Source: HXMU1420-13 sp024742815 (GTDB lineage: Bacteria; Bacteroidota; Rhodothermia; Balneolales; Balneolaceae). Taken from it: a DNA stretch of 64,000 nucleotides. The notes beneath the pieces were generated by a model. That model did not search any database. It was not told the DNA's origin and was given only the letters and a program-made list of their open reading frames with translations. The stretch spans positions 1 through 64,000 of the forward strand of contig JANSXX010000001.1 of NCBI GenBank assembly GCA_024742815.1, written 5' to 3'. Positions 1-10,100 of this stretch are shown one piece after another. The translations under genes were made by a program, and so were the position numbers. Within the stretch, counting starts at the first letter, position 1. Each line of letters starts with the position of its first letter.

Positions 1-100
1 CCCCGTCTTTGCCCGTGATCGGTTTGCCTTGCAATAATTGCTGCGACATCTGAGCAACCAAGGCATCTAATGGGGTTTCTTTACTTTTTTTCTTAGTCAT
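1..100 (-). CDS. IS256-like transposase, N-terminal fragment (cut by window edge)
   Basis: Only the first 33 codons are visible, reading leftward from an ATG at 98-100. The peptide has a lysine-rich start and then LLQGKPITGKDG, which resembles the N-terminal segment of IS256-family (mutator) transposases, where a 'LxGKxLTGKxG' stretch precedes the helical region. The catalytic DDE domain would lie outside the window, so family assignment rests on this short motif. No terminal inverted repeat can be defined here. If correct, the left edge of the window is an insertion element next to a tandem heptamer array. Confidence 0.5.
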   Translation of the reverse strand, partial: MTKKKSKETPLDALVAQMSQQLLQGKPITGKDG

Positions 101-167
101 GTGTCTATAGTAATTATGACACACTTAAATAAACAGTCTCGTTTTTTTCATATAACTATATAATTTT

Positions 168-251
168 CAACACTCAACACTCAACACTCAACACTCAACA
201 CTCAACACTCAACACTCAACACTCAACACTCAACACTCAACACTCAACACT
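168..251. repeat. Tandem heptamer repeat (CAACACT), 12 perfect copies
   Basis: Twelve uninterrupted copies of CAACACT occupy 84 bp. The array runs into the stop codon of the gene to its right: the TGA at 251-253 is made from the last repeat. Read leftward, the unit is TGAGTGT, and because the period is 7 the TGA appears in all three frames. Copy-number change would therefore not extend the adjacent protein. It resembles other low-complexity word repeats in this window but is purely tandem rather than palindromic. Confidence 0.95.
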
Positions 252-2365
252 CAAAATATAGCCCACTCTTCCATTTCATCAATTCGTTCCTGATAACGTG
301 CCCTCAGGTTTAGTTCAGAAAGCGAATCAATCCATTGCTTGCCAAGCTGTTCTTGCTGATAATATACGAGCATATACACCAATCTTTCCTGTGTATCAAA
401 CCATGTGGGATCTGGTGTTTCATCAACAAGAAGTTGTGCATATCGGATGATTGCTTCTTGATCATAATTTCGAAGTGCCCGATCAACCAATAACCATTGT
501 AACGGCTTACTGTAATTTTGAAATAACTCCGGTTCAGATAGCTCACTAATATAGCGGGCGTTGTAAAAAGCTTTCCAACTTAGGGAATCAGAACGTACTT
601 CAAGCGATTGTTTCAGCATAAGATCTTCATCGGGAAAGTGACGTTCACTCATTCGGTTTAAGTAAGAAGTTGATGCTTGAAAGCCGCTGGTTTGAAATAT
701 TGCATCCGCTTTTAGCAAATGAAAAGACGGAATGGTGTCCGATTCAGAAAATGCCTCCAGCAATAATGAGGGAGTTCCAACCTCGAGTTGTTTACGTGCC
801 CAAAGTTGCCGGATGGCGATCAACTCTGAATAGTTTTTATAGAGTTCATTAATTACTTCGAGGGATTCAAAAGGCTCTTGATTGGCTTCATGAAACTGGT
901 AGCGATCTAGACCCTGTAAAACAGGATGCGTTTTACGCGGGCAGCTAACTTGAAAAAGTGATTGCTGAGAAAATACGAATTGAGAAACTTGCTGATCCAC
1001 CGAATCTACTTCATTTACCGGCAGCTGATTTTTCCAACGAGCTACGAGTGTATCAAATGGTACCGAATAGCTTGTTTCGAAATCAGAAGTAGGATATGCG
1101 GCTTTAAACTGATCAATCGGGTAATTATCTAATAAATAGCTTACAAATGAACCGGTTGTGGTATAACTGATGGCGGATGCGCTGCCATAAAACCCAAATA
1201 TAGAAAGCGCCGATCGCATTTGATCGGCGGTAGGTAAAGGTTGTTCGGCGGCAATAATTTGATCGAGGGTGGAAACATCGGAGGCATCACGAGCGATAGC
1301 TTCTGCAACGCCTTCAATCAACCCAATGCTCCAGCTTGCGTTTAATAAATCGTTGCCAAATTGCTTAGCAATTACATGCACCAACTCGTGCTTTAGTACA
1401 CCTTCCAAATGCTCTTTGGCAATGTGTAACTGATCTTGTTCTAACCAAACCGGAACATAACTGGTGAATTTTGCGCCAACCAATTCTTTTTTGTGCCAGG
1501 CATGATTGTACAAGTAAGATTCAATTTTACGACCTGCAGGCCAATCGATTTGAAGCTGTTCCACAATTTGATAAAAATGGAATTCGTGCCGTAGGGCCCA
1601 ATATTGAATTTCGTCCTCGGAGTAGAATTCCGGATCGTAATACAAATTGAAATGACTCGTTTGTTTTACCCCGTTTAATTGAAGTTGTAGTTCTGATCGA
1701 GGTGTGGAAATGCCAAGCGTTGGATGAAAAAAGATGATCAGTAAAACCGCAGTTGCTGAAGTGAGCGAAAGAACTTTATGCAAAGTGGACTTAGTGAATG
1801 ATGGCAACACCCAAAGAAGTAACACCCACAACATAGTGGAAGCTCTAAACCAAAATAATGCAGCTGTTACTTTGATTTCTTCATCATAAATAGGTCCGGG
1901 CCAATATCCCCAAACATGATTGAAATAATACACCTGAGGTAGTTGAAAAAATTCAATCAGCCAAACACCGAGTGCAATAAAAAATAGGGTGGAAATGGTC
2001 AAAAACAGCTTTGCGGGCATTTTTAAGATTCGGTAAAATCGACCAATCGCAATTCCAAAAAAGAGAGAGGGAATAGGCAATAACGCCCAAATCATAAGAC
2101 CATCTAGCGTGAGGCAATCATTGATTAATCCATGAATAAGAAGTGGAAGAACAATCAACAAAAGATATACGAAACCCCGGCGAAGAAGCTTTAGATCTTT
2201 ATTTCGCGTAAGTCGGGCACTTTTCCATCCACCCCAAAAAGTAATGAGTATGGAAACAAGAAAGGCGGATTCGAGGTGCACGTCACGCAATAAGGGAAAC
2301 AGCAAAAGGAGTACTCCAAATGCTAAGGGAAGTAAATAAGAGAAAACCCATTTTTTCTTACGCAC
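251..2365 (-). CDS. Membrane protein with gluzincin-type (peptidase MA-like) domain
   Basis: A 704-residue protein. The first ~215 residues hold about six hydrophobic segments, and the rest is soluble and probably extracytoplasmic. A zinc-binding HELVH motif lies near residues 325-329, followed about 22 residues later by EGVAEAIA, whose first Glu is the likely third ligand. That is the HExxH-E layout of gluzincin metallopeptidases ('peptidase MA-like'). The C-terminal ~250 residues look helical and TPR-like. It starts with GTG and no clear ribosome binding site is seen. Substrate unknown. Downstream lies the heptamer array. The peptidase call is firm at the motif level, the physiological role is not known. 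Confidence 0.75.
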   Translation of the reverse strand: MRKKKWVFSYLLPLAFGVLLLLFPLLRDVHLESAFLVSILITFWGGWKSARLTRNKDLKLLRRGFVYLLLIVLPLLIHGLINDCLTLDGLMIWALLPIPSLFFGIAIGRFYRILKMPAKLFLTISTLFFIALGVWLIEFFQLPQVYYFNHVWGYWPGPIYDEEIKVTAALFWFRASTMLWVLLLWVLPSFTKSTLHKVLSLTSATAVLLIIFFHPTLGISTPRSELQLQLNGVKQTSHFNLYYDPEFYSEDEIQYWALRHEFHFYQIVEQLQIDWPAGRKIESYLYNHAWHKKELVGAKFTSYVPVWLEQDQLHIAKEHLEGVLKHELVHVIAKQFGNDLLNASWSIGLIEGVAEAIARDASDVSTLDQIIAAEQPLPTADQMRSALSIFGFYGSASAISYTTTGSFVSYLLDNYPIDQFKAAYPTSDFETSYSVPFDTLVARWKNQLPVNEVDSVDQQVSQFVFSQQSLFQVSCPRKTHPVLQGLDRYQFHEANQEPFESLEVINELYKNYSELIAIRQLWARKQLEVGTPSLLLEAFSESDTIPSFHLLKADAIFQTSGFQASTSYLNRMSERHFPDEDLMLKQSLEVRSDSLSWKAFYNARYISELSEPELFQNYSKPLQWLLVDRALRNYDQEAIIRYAQLLVDETPDPTWFDTQERLVYMLVYYQQEQLGKQWIDSLSELNLRARYQERIDEMEEWAIF

Positions 2366-2413
2366 AGAAACAAGATTTGCGACTACACCGGTATATATAA
2401 CAATTCAGGCTAA

Positions 2414-2797
2414 CTATAAACCAAGATCAGCTGCCATAAACACCCAATACATTAGCCAAAATTGTAGCGGTAAACGTAAGAATAAGAGTAAAGTTAGGAT
2501 AGGGCGTTTCTTACTTCTATAAGTTTTTACAAACATCTCTATGTTTGCGGGAAAAACAGCGAGGAGTAAAGCAAGAAGTCCCCAACCTGAGATTGTTTGC
2601 AAGGCTGGAATCATAATTCCTACACCACCTGCCACCTCAGCAATTCCACTCCAAAAAACCATAGCAGCATGATTTGGAATGTAATCGGGCATCACTTTGA
2701 TATACTTATCCGGATAGATGAAGTGCAAAACTCCGGCGAGAATAAAAATTGGGCCGATAACAAAAACATGGTTCGATATATCGGCAAAAAACTCCAA
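2414..2797 (-). CDS. DoxX-like small integral membrane protein
   Basis: A 127-residue, four-helix membrane protein. The pattern fits the DoxX/DoxD-like superfamily: a first helix ending in GVLHFIYPDKY, then a helix beginning near SGIAEVAGG and two more hydrophobic helices. Members are linked to redox or sulfur metabolism in some species, but most are uncharacterised. The start is a TTG placed one base after the TAG stop of proline dehydrogenase, so the two genes are probably translationally coupled. No in-frame ATG lies before the first helix, which supports the TTG. Confidence 0.7.
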   Translation of the reverse strand: MEFFADISNHVFVIGPIFILAGVLHFIYPDKYIKVMPDYIPNHAAMVFWSGIAEVAGGVGIMIPALQTISGWGLLALLLAVFPANIEMFVKTYRSKKRPILTLLLFLRLPLQFWLMYWVFMAADLGL

Positions 2798-2798
2798 T

Positions 2799-3650
2799 CT
2801 ATTTCTTAAACATCGTACTTAATACGAACCAGATATTTTCTTTGCGCTCCATGAGTCGGCGGCTAAAGTAGGGGAACCAGTCTGTTCCAAAAGGCACATA
2901 TACACGTGTGAGATAACCAAGTTTGGTAAGGTCTACCATGGTTTCTTCTCGTAATCCATACAGCATTTGAAACTCGAACCGATCTTTGGCAATATTTTCA
3001 GCCGCGGTGTATTCGCGTAGCCAATTAACCAACTCATCGTCGTGCGTGCCAAAACGGGGGCGTTCAGTTTTTGCAAGTAACACTTTTGCATATTCTTTAT
3101 AAGCTTCTCGAATAGCAGGCATGTTTTGTAGCGCTATATCAGCAGGCTCGCCATAAGCGCCTTTTACCAATCGAATATTAGCGCCCATCTCGGCAAGTTC
3201 ATCAATATCATCTTTAGTACGATGTAGCATAGCCTGAATTACCGTTCCAACGGTTTGGCCATAGCTTGCAAACGCCTCTTTAAAAATATCGATAGTTACC
3301 TGTGTGTAATCGCTGCCCTCCATATCGATATTTACAAACTGATCGTGCTTTTGAGCAACTTCAAGCAGTTTAAATAAATTATCTACACAATACTGCTTGT
3401 CGATATCCAAGCCCATCATGGTAAGCTTGATGGAAATACTACTGACTAAACCATGTTCTCGGATGCCGTTTAATAAATCGATGTAGGCCTGAACGGTGGC
3501 GTCACAAGTTTCCCTATCGCTCACATTCTCGCCTAATAGATCGAGCGTTAGCTTTAGGTTTTGATGATTCAGATATTTTGCTTTCGGGATGGACTCTTCA
3601 AAAGTCTCGCCGGCTACAAAGCGTTTCGCAAGTACAAATGGAAGTTTCAT
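2799..3650 (-). CDS. putA: Proline dehydrogenase (monofunctional)
   Basis: A 283-residue FAD enzyme that oxidises proline to delta1-pyrroline-5-carboxylate, feeding electrons to the quinone pool. Family hallmarks are visible in order: NIDMEGSDYT near residue 105, RLVKGAYGEP near 160, FEFQMLYGLREE near 225, and the C-terminal YVPFGTDWFPY followed by RRLMER, whose arginines bind the substrate carboxylate. Length fits the stand-alone PRODH domain of Thermus and Bacillus rather than bifunctional PutA, so a separate P5C dehydrogenase is expected elsewhere. It heads a two-gene unit with the DoxX-like gene and is divergent from the DUF4097 gene. Confidence 0.93.
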   Translation of the reverse strand: MKLPFVLAKRFVAGETFEESIPKAKYLNHQNLKLTLDLLGENVSDRETCDATVQAYIDLLNGIREHGLVSSISIKLTMMGLDIDKQYCVDNLFKLLEVAQKHDQFVNIDMEGSDYTQVTIDIFKEAFASYGQTVGTVIQAMLHRTKDDIDELAEMGANIRLVKGAYGEPADIALQNMPAIREAYKEYAKVLLAKTERPRFGTHDDELVNWLREYTAAENIAKDRFEFQMLYGLREETMVDLTKLGYLTRVYVPFGTDWFPYFSRRLMERKENIWFVLSTMFKK

Positions 3651-3811
3651 TCAGTGTGATAAAAATTGTTGCCAAAGGTAGTAATTCCGCTAATTATCGA
3701 CACTATATAAAATTAGGTAACCTTTTGCAGTTGGTGCCGTGTAAATACAGAACGTGAGAATCCAAACCATTTATGAAATGCTAACCGTTTCAAAATAAAA
3801 AAGGGAAAACC

Positions 3812-4738
3812 ATGAATAGAAGAATTTCACAAATCGCCGCAGGAATAGGAATGTGTATGATGGCCGTTATCTTAAGTACCGGCCTACTTTATGCTCAAGA
3901 GCCCTACATGGAGCAAAGCTTTTCGGTAAACGATAACGCTCGCTTAGAAGTAGAAACCTCTGGCGGTAGCATTGATGTACAAGGTTCAAATACCGATGCA
4001 GTTCGCGTTGAGATGTACGTAAAACGCCGCGGAAAACATGTTGATCCTGGCGAAGCAGATCTGGATAACTGGGATATAACCGTAGAAAAAAACGGTAACA
4101 CCGTGTATGCCAAAGCAAAACGAAGAGGCCGGGGAGGTTGGGGAAATAACAGCTATAATGTTTCTTTTGTTGTATATACGCCCGTAAGCACCACTACCGA
4201 TCTTCGTACGTCGGGTGGAAGTATTTCATTAGAAAACCTGACGGGCAATCAAGATGCTAAGACAAGTGGCGGGAGAATTACCGCTCGCCAAATAGGTGGC
4301 GACTTGGAAGTAAACACTTCTGGTGGCTCCATCACTATCGAAGAAATTGAAGGTTACGTAGATGCAAAAACTTCGGGCGGTAGAATATCTGCAGCCAACG
4401 TAACCGGTGGCATTACCGCTAGAACAAGCGGCGGCAGTATTAATCTGGATAATATTTCAGGAAATGTAGAGGCTAAAACCTCAGGCGGATCGATTGATGC
4501 CGAAGTTATTGAGCCCATGGATTACATCGAATTACGAACCTCCGGAGGAAGTATTTCGATCACTGTTCCAAAAGATGCAGGCTACGATCTTGATCTGGAC
4601 GGAAACAGAGTGCGTGCCGACTTAGTAGACTTTAGAGGGGACTACGATAAAGATGAAATGCAAGGCACGATGAATGGCGGTGGAACCCGAGTGAAAGCAA
4701 AAACCTCAGGCGGATCTGTGACTTTACGCTATATGTAG
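3812..4738 (+). CDS. Secreted DUF4097-family beta-repeat protein
   Basis: A 308-residue protein with an N-terminal signal peptide (hydrophobic stretch to about residue 28, ending LLYAQ). The remainder is a right-handed beta-type repeat in which a TSGGSI or TSGGRI unit recurs about ten times at 16-20 residue spacing, typical of DUF4097 proteins. These are exported and often adhesin-like in description, but no biochemical role is settled. The start ATG has a good AAGGG site 6-7 nt upstream. It shares a 161-bp divergent promoter region with proline dehydrogenase and ends in a convergent terminator with pbpC. Confidence 0.85.
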   Translation: MNRRISQIAAGIGMCMMAVILSTGLLYAQEPYMEQSFSVNDNARLEVETSGGSIDVQGSNTDAVRVEMYVKRRGKHVDPGEADLDNWDITVEKNGNTVYAKAKRRGRGGWGNNSYNVSFVVYTPVSTTTDLRTSGGSISLENLTGNQDAKTSGGRITARQIGGDLEVNTSGGSITIEEIEGYVDAKTSGGRISAANVTGGITARTSGGSINLDNISGNVEAKTSGGSIDAEVIEPMDYIELRTSGGSISITVPKDAGYDLDLDGNRVRADLVDFRGDYDKDEMQGTMNGGGTRVKAKTSGGSVTLRYM

Positions 4739-4762
4739 CCCCAAGATTTTATAACAAACCCT

Positions 4763-7174
4763 TCAAAAGGCTTGGGAGGAATCCCCGGCCTTTTTTTTGT
4801 TTGGGATGATTTCGAATAAACGCTCCAGACGGTTCCCAAACTCATCCACTAATACAAGTCGGTGCCGGCCACTGCTTGGGGAAAGTGCTAATTGGTGGAT
4901 GTGGGTAGTTTCGCCAACAAATTCGTCGTTCAAATGCCAAAATATTTTTGCATCAGAAATACGATGAGCTACTTCAAACACGGTTTTGCCCGTACTTCCG
5001 TCCAACTCAACCGGCACATAAATATCTGCTTCTGTGGATGGATAAATCAGCTGAATTGGGCCACTCAAATCCTCACCGCAATTTTTTGCCATAGGTGGAA
5101 GCGAAGTGTAAGAGGCATTTCTTTGCTGATAATACCACTCCTGATCAGCGGGCAACACAAAACGGGGCTCACTAATTATGGTGTTAATATCCGCACATTT
5201 TGAAGTGACTTGTTGCGTTTTACGTTCGTTCAAGTGCACCAGTTTATGATATGGGCAAACCTGCGTTTTTAATCCTGCTTTGGGCACCCATTCCCGAGTA
5301 GTTTTTTCGCAAAAAGCACCCGCTCGATGACCACTTTTTGAGCATACTTCAATTTCATCCAGTTCAAACCAAGGGGTGGCAAACCATTCAGTAGTTGGGA
5401 GTGCGTTAAACACGTCGAACAATATTGGTCCGGCAGTTTTTACACCGGATAATTCGGGTCGGCCTTCCCCATCAGCATTTCCCACCCAAACTCCCACCAC
5501 GTAATCCGGAGTGACGCCAATGGCCCAGCCGTCTCGGTTTCCAAAGCTGGTTCCGGTTTTCCATGCAACTTTTCGGGCACCATCAAATCGCCGCCAAAAC
5601 ACTTCGTCTTCCGGGCGTTGTACATCTGTCATCGCTTCGAAGGTGGCCCAAATTGAGCCGGCGCTTAATGATATGTTCGAGGCAACTCTTATCGAATTTG
5701 GGTTCAACAAATGTGGGTTAAAATCTTTCGAGTGATCCGAGCGACCATCATACGTATTTAGGTGATTCGCCAGTGAAGCATAGACCGCAGAAATTTCCCA
5801 TAATGTAGTTTCTGCACCGCCTAGAACCAACGTTAGCCCGTAGTGGTCGGGTGCATTGGTGATGGTTGAAATACCCATTTCGTTTAGATAATGATGGAAT
5901 TTCGGAACACCATATTGTTGAAGCATGCGAACAGACGGAACGTTTAACGAACGAGCAATAACTTGCGATGCGTGCACAGCTCCATCATAACTTCTGGAAA
6001 AATTCTTGGGAGAATATTCCGAAAAGGTAGAAGGCACATCAGGAACCAACGTGTTTGGAAGTATCTGACCTTCGTTCAACATCATCAGGTAGAGCAAGGG
6101 CTTTAGAATACTTCCCGAGCTTCGGGGAGCGTCGATAATGTTTACAAATTGATCGTGATTTACTCCTGCCTTTGTATTTCCAACGTAACTCAACACTTCT
6201 TGGCTTTTAACGTCAATCACCACAATGGCAGCGTTTTCGATTCCATTTGCTGATAATTGCTGATGATGATAACCCAGGATTTCGTTCACTTTTTTCTGAA
6301 TCGGCTGTTGAATGGTGCTTTTTATCCGGGTTCCTTTTTGGGATGTTAGTACTTGCTTCGCTAAATAATGGGGAGCATCTTGAGGGAGCGGCAGGGGTTT
6401 ATCTGGCAAATCTTCCATCAGAGATAAATGGTAAGTAAGAGAATCAAGCAAACCATTTTCAAGCAATCGTTTAAGCAGTCGGTCTCGTTTTGCCTTTAAT
6501 TGAGAGCGATTTTTAGCCGGATGGATAAGAGCCGGACTATTTGGTAAAACAGCTAATGTTGCAGATTCAGCCCACGAAAGTTGAGAAGCTTCTCTGCCAA
6601 AATAACGCCAGGCAGCGGTTTCCAGGCCCACAACATTTCCCCCAAAAGGCGCATGGGCTGCATATAAGGCTAAAATTTCATCTTTGGATGCAGAAAACTC
6701 CAATCGAGTGGCAAGTACCATTTCTTTGAGCTTTTGAAGCACGGTTCTTTCCGGGTTTTCTTGCGCTAAGCGAATTACTTGCATAGTTAGCGTGCTGGCA
6801 CCACTTACAATTCGCCCAGATTCGTAGTTTTGCTTTGCTGCACGAATGATGGCTCTAGCATCCACTCCTGGATGATCATAAAAGCGCCGATCTTCAAATT
6901 CGATAATGGCCGTTTTGAATTTATCGGGAATCGAGTGTGATATTGGAAAACGCCACTGACTATCATCGGCAACTTTAGCACCTAATAATTCTCCATTGGC
7001 CGACTCAAGTACGGTTGAGTAGGGGGTATTAAAAAGAGGATCAGGTAAAGAATACCAGTAAGCATATCCCATCAAACCAAAGATTAGTGCTCCTATCATA
7101 AACCTTGGTTTCAGATTAATTAGAGAATTCCATCGATGGGTCTGCTCGGGTTGATATGTGGTTTTCTTACTCAA
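4763..7174 (-). CDS. pbpC: Penicillin-binding protein 1C
   Basis: A bifunctional peptidoglycan glycosyltransferase/transpeptidase-type protein of about 803 residues. After one N-terminal membrane anchor (near MIGALIFGLMGYAYW) comes a GT51 domain with EDRRFYDHPGVD and GASTLTMQV. Then a transpeptidase domain carries SGSILKP (active Ser, about residue 352), SLN and KTGTSFGN, followed by the C-terminal module typical of PBP1C. The start is uncertain: a TTG at 7174 has an AGGA site with 7-nt spacing, directly after the stop of the upstream alpha-2-macroglobulin gene. A TTG at 7195 would overlap that gene by 20 bp. An ATG 25 codons further in is also possible. Confidence 0.93.
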   Translation of the reverse strand: MSKKTTYQPEQTHRWNSLINLKPRFMIGALIFGLMGYAYWYSLPDPLFNTPYSTVLESANGELLGAKVADDSQWRFPISHSIPDKFKTAIIEFEDRRFYDHPGVDARAIIRAAKQNYESGRIVSGASTLTMQVIRLAQENPERTVLQKLKEMVLATRLEFSASKDEILALYAAHAPFGGNVVGLETAAWRYFGREASQLSWAESATLAVLPNSPALIHPAKNRSQLKAKRDRLLKRLLENGLLDSLTYHLSLMEDLPDKPLPLPQDAPHYLAKQVLTSQKGTRIKSTIQQPIQKKVNEILGYHHQQLSANGIENAAIVVIDVKSQEVLSYVGNTKAGVNHDQFVNIIDAPRSSGSILKPLLYLMMLNEGQILPNTLVPDVPSTFSEYSPKNFSRSYDGAVHASQVIARSLNVPSVRMLQQYGVPKFHHYLNEMGISTITNAPDHYGLTLVLGGAETTLWEISAVYASLANHLNTYDGRSDHSKDFNPHLLNPNSIRVASNISLSAGSIWATFEAMTDVQRPEDEVFWRRFDGARKVAWKTGTSFGNRDGWAIGVTPDYVVGVWVGNADGEGRPELSGVKTAGPILFDVFNALPTTEWFATPWFELDEIEVCSKSGHRAGAFCEKTTREWVPKAGLKTQVCPYHKLVHLNERKTQQVTSKCADINTIISEPRFVLPADQEWYYQQRNASYTSLPPMAKNCGEDLSGPIQLIYPSTEADIYVPVELDGSTGKTVFEVAHRISDAKIFWHLNDEFVGETTHIHQLALSPSSGRHRLVLVDEFGNRLERLFEIIPNKKKAGDSSQAF
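4766..4798 (+). terminator. Rho-independent terminator embedded in the end of pbpC
   Basis: A GC-rich stem (AAGGCTTGGG pairing with CCCCGGCCTT around an AGGAAT loop) is followed by eight T on the plus strand. It lies 27 bp after the DUF4097 stop. The same bases encode the last ~10 residues of the convergent pbpC gene, so coding and terminator functions overlap. Confidence 0.8.
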
Positions 7175-7175
7175 A

Positions 7176-10100
7176 TTAGTTTCCTGGAGCTTCAATAGTT
7201 ATCCATTGTCCGGGCGTACGAGCGTTAATGGTTTCATCGTACATGGCGCTGGTTGAAACCGCCGGCAAATAGAATCGACCTTGATAGCTTGCATTCAGTT
7301 GGAAGCGAAAAACCTTGGTGGAGTTAGCCGATAAATCAAAATAAGTGTACACGCGATCGTCTCGGATATCCTGATAATCGAAATTTGAAACCGGTTCTTG
7401 AAAAGCCTCACTATCCATTCGTGTGTTTCGAAGCTCCCATCCCGATGGAAAAACCGTGGTTAAGGCCATTTCCTGATAATTACCGCGAAGCCCTGGATTC
7501 TGAACAGCAATTTCCATTACAATGTCGGTGCCCTGCTCAATGGAAGCGGGATTCACAGACTCCCCGTTAAGCGATAAATAGCGAACACGCTGTACAAGAT
7601 TCGAGGAAGTTGAAATATTATCACCGATAAGTGGGGTGCCTTCTAAAATGATGCGAGCAAATAGAGTTCCGGAGCTTTTATTGGACACAGAAATGGTGTT
7701 TTCAGCCTGCTCGTCAATGTTTAAAGGAAGTTGACGCACAAATGCATTGGTAGAGATACTGCCGCTAGCACCGGTGTTTAACGAATAAGAAGCATTAATT
7801 TCGCCGGCAACATCGTAACTATTCAGATACTTCGAAATGGCGATGAGGCTGTAAGCGGTAGTTTGGGAGCTGTACCAATTGTTGGTGCTTAATGAGGTAG
7901 CAATGGTTCGCATTAAGTCAGTGGCTTCATCTTGCCGATCAAGTAAAGCAAGAGTTTCCAAAATCATCGCCTGATCGCGAAGTGAAGAGCCAAAACTACC
8001 GGATAATTCTTGATATTCTTCTACAGTGGTTGATGCACCGTTTACGATGTCATTTGCTGCTTCAGGCTGGCCAATAAGTGCATATGTGGCGGCAATTCTC
8101 CAACGAGCTTGAGCACTCAGATTTGTACGTTCCCGAAAGCGGTTCATAGCCCCGAGCTCGGGGGTTCCCGCCAAGGCAAGTGTATATAAACGATAAGCTT
8201 GTTGTAAATCGGACCGGCGATATTCGGTGGTGGTCCAACGGCGAGCAATTCTATTTTGATACGCATTTATTGAATTCAACAGAGTTGAAGGGACGTAGTA
8301 TCCACGTTTTTGTGCTTCGAGCAAAAAGTGATACGCATAGGTGGTACCCCATGAGTGTGCATCTTCAGAACCCGGCCAATAGCTCAGCCCACCACCCGGC
8401 GCCAAAAATTTACTAATGCGATCGATGCCTTCCTCTACATTAAGCTGAATCGTTTTTTTCTGTTCAGCATCGAGTTCAACAACATCTGAAGCAAGCATCT
8501 GTGCAAAAACTGCCGAGGTTGTTTGCTCAATACACCCGTGTGGATATCGAATTAAATATTTCAATCGTTTACTTACGTTGATCGGCGGGATGCGCGAAAG
8601 CTCCAGTGTAGCAGAATTGGTACCGGTCATGCCCTGCAGTTCCAGGGGTAGTTGCCAGGTAGTTCCGGCATCTAAATTTTTTGCGAGTACCTGCGTAAAG
8701 GGTCGATTTGGATTACGAATGGCAATTTCGATTTCATGATAAGCGGTTTCTTTGCCACTACGCGCCTCAACCCGAACTTTGCCGATACCAATGGCGGCTT
8801 TTGTTTTCAGTGAAAAAGTCACCACTTCATCGCCGGGCTCCTTAAAACGAAAGGTAGTTTCCGTTTGATCCGTTTCTTCAAACAACTCGTTGGTTTCGAT
8901 GTTGATTTCTACTTTGTTTATAGATTCCTGCATTGCAAACACACTAATGGGTAACTCAACATTTTCAGCAGGACCCAACACTCGAGGCAAGGTAGCAAGT
9001 ACCATTACCGGTTTTCGTACAGGGGTAGTTTTTTGAGCGGATCCATAGCTTCCATCTCGCCCGGCAACTATCATAGTTCGCACTGAGCCTACATAATTTG
9101 GAATAGAAATTTTGTGAGTATGAGTATCTCCCGCCTCCAAATGAAAAGGTCCTTCGAAGCGAACCATTGGCTTAAACCGATTGGCCTCATTAAGGGGATC
9201 AGCGGCAAGTGCCTCACCATCACCACCCACCGAAAGTACACGCGAAACAGAACCGGAGAATCCACTGGTTACAAAGTCATACAAATCCCAGGTTTTTATT
9301 CCCAGCGCTTCACGCGCATAAAAATTTGGGTGTGGATCTGAGGTAGTAAAGTTTGTGAGATCAAGTAAACCATCATCCACAATGGCAAGCGTGTAACTCA
9401 TTGGTTTACCGCCGGCTTCGGTAACTTGAATTGTGGTTGTATTTTCGGGTTTTAATTCATCCGGCATTGCAATCTGCGGCTCCAACATCGTTTCGGGGTT
9501 AAAAACGTTAATTGGAATCACGCCGTACATCCGCATCGGTAAATCGTTATCGGTTTGGCCATGAGGTTGAATGTGCATCACATGAGCATACACATTTGGG
9601 CTCATTCTCTCGTCGGTAGTAAACGAATAGGTGGTTTCGCCGGCGTTGCCATCCAGCCAAACAGTTTCCAAGATTTTAGAACCCGTTTCTAAGCTGAGTA
9701 ACAATCTGGAATCAGCACTACTTGGAATGGTAAGTGTGACCTGTTCTCCCGTTTCATATTCTTCTTTATCGGATGAAAAACTGAGTTGAGCCGGACTTAC
9801 GGCGTTGGAGCGACCACTCCCCCAACTAAAATATACAATGGTACTGGCTGAGTGATTTCCGCGCGGATCTTTTACACGGATTAGATATCTGCCACCATCT
9901 GCGCTGTTAGGTAATTTAAATTCTAAAGTGTTTTTCCCATCCGATTGAGTTTGCAAGTTACCGGATGCTACTTTTCGCACATTTTCGCGTTCGAAGTAAT
10001 TGCTTAAATCTTCCCGGGCACGTTCCCACCACCAACGCCAGCGGATGTGATAAACTTCATACTCTAAATTTCGGCCACCAACAGGTGTTCCTTCTGCATC

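Noticed and set aside
168..251. CRISPR-like array
   Set aside because: Units are 7 bp with no spacers, so it is a simple tandem repeat.
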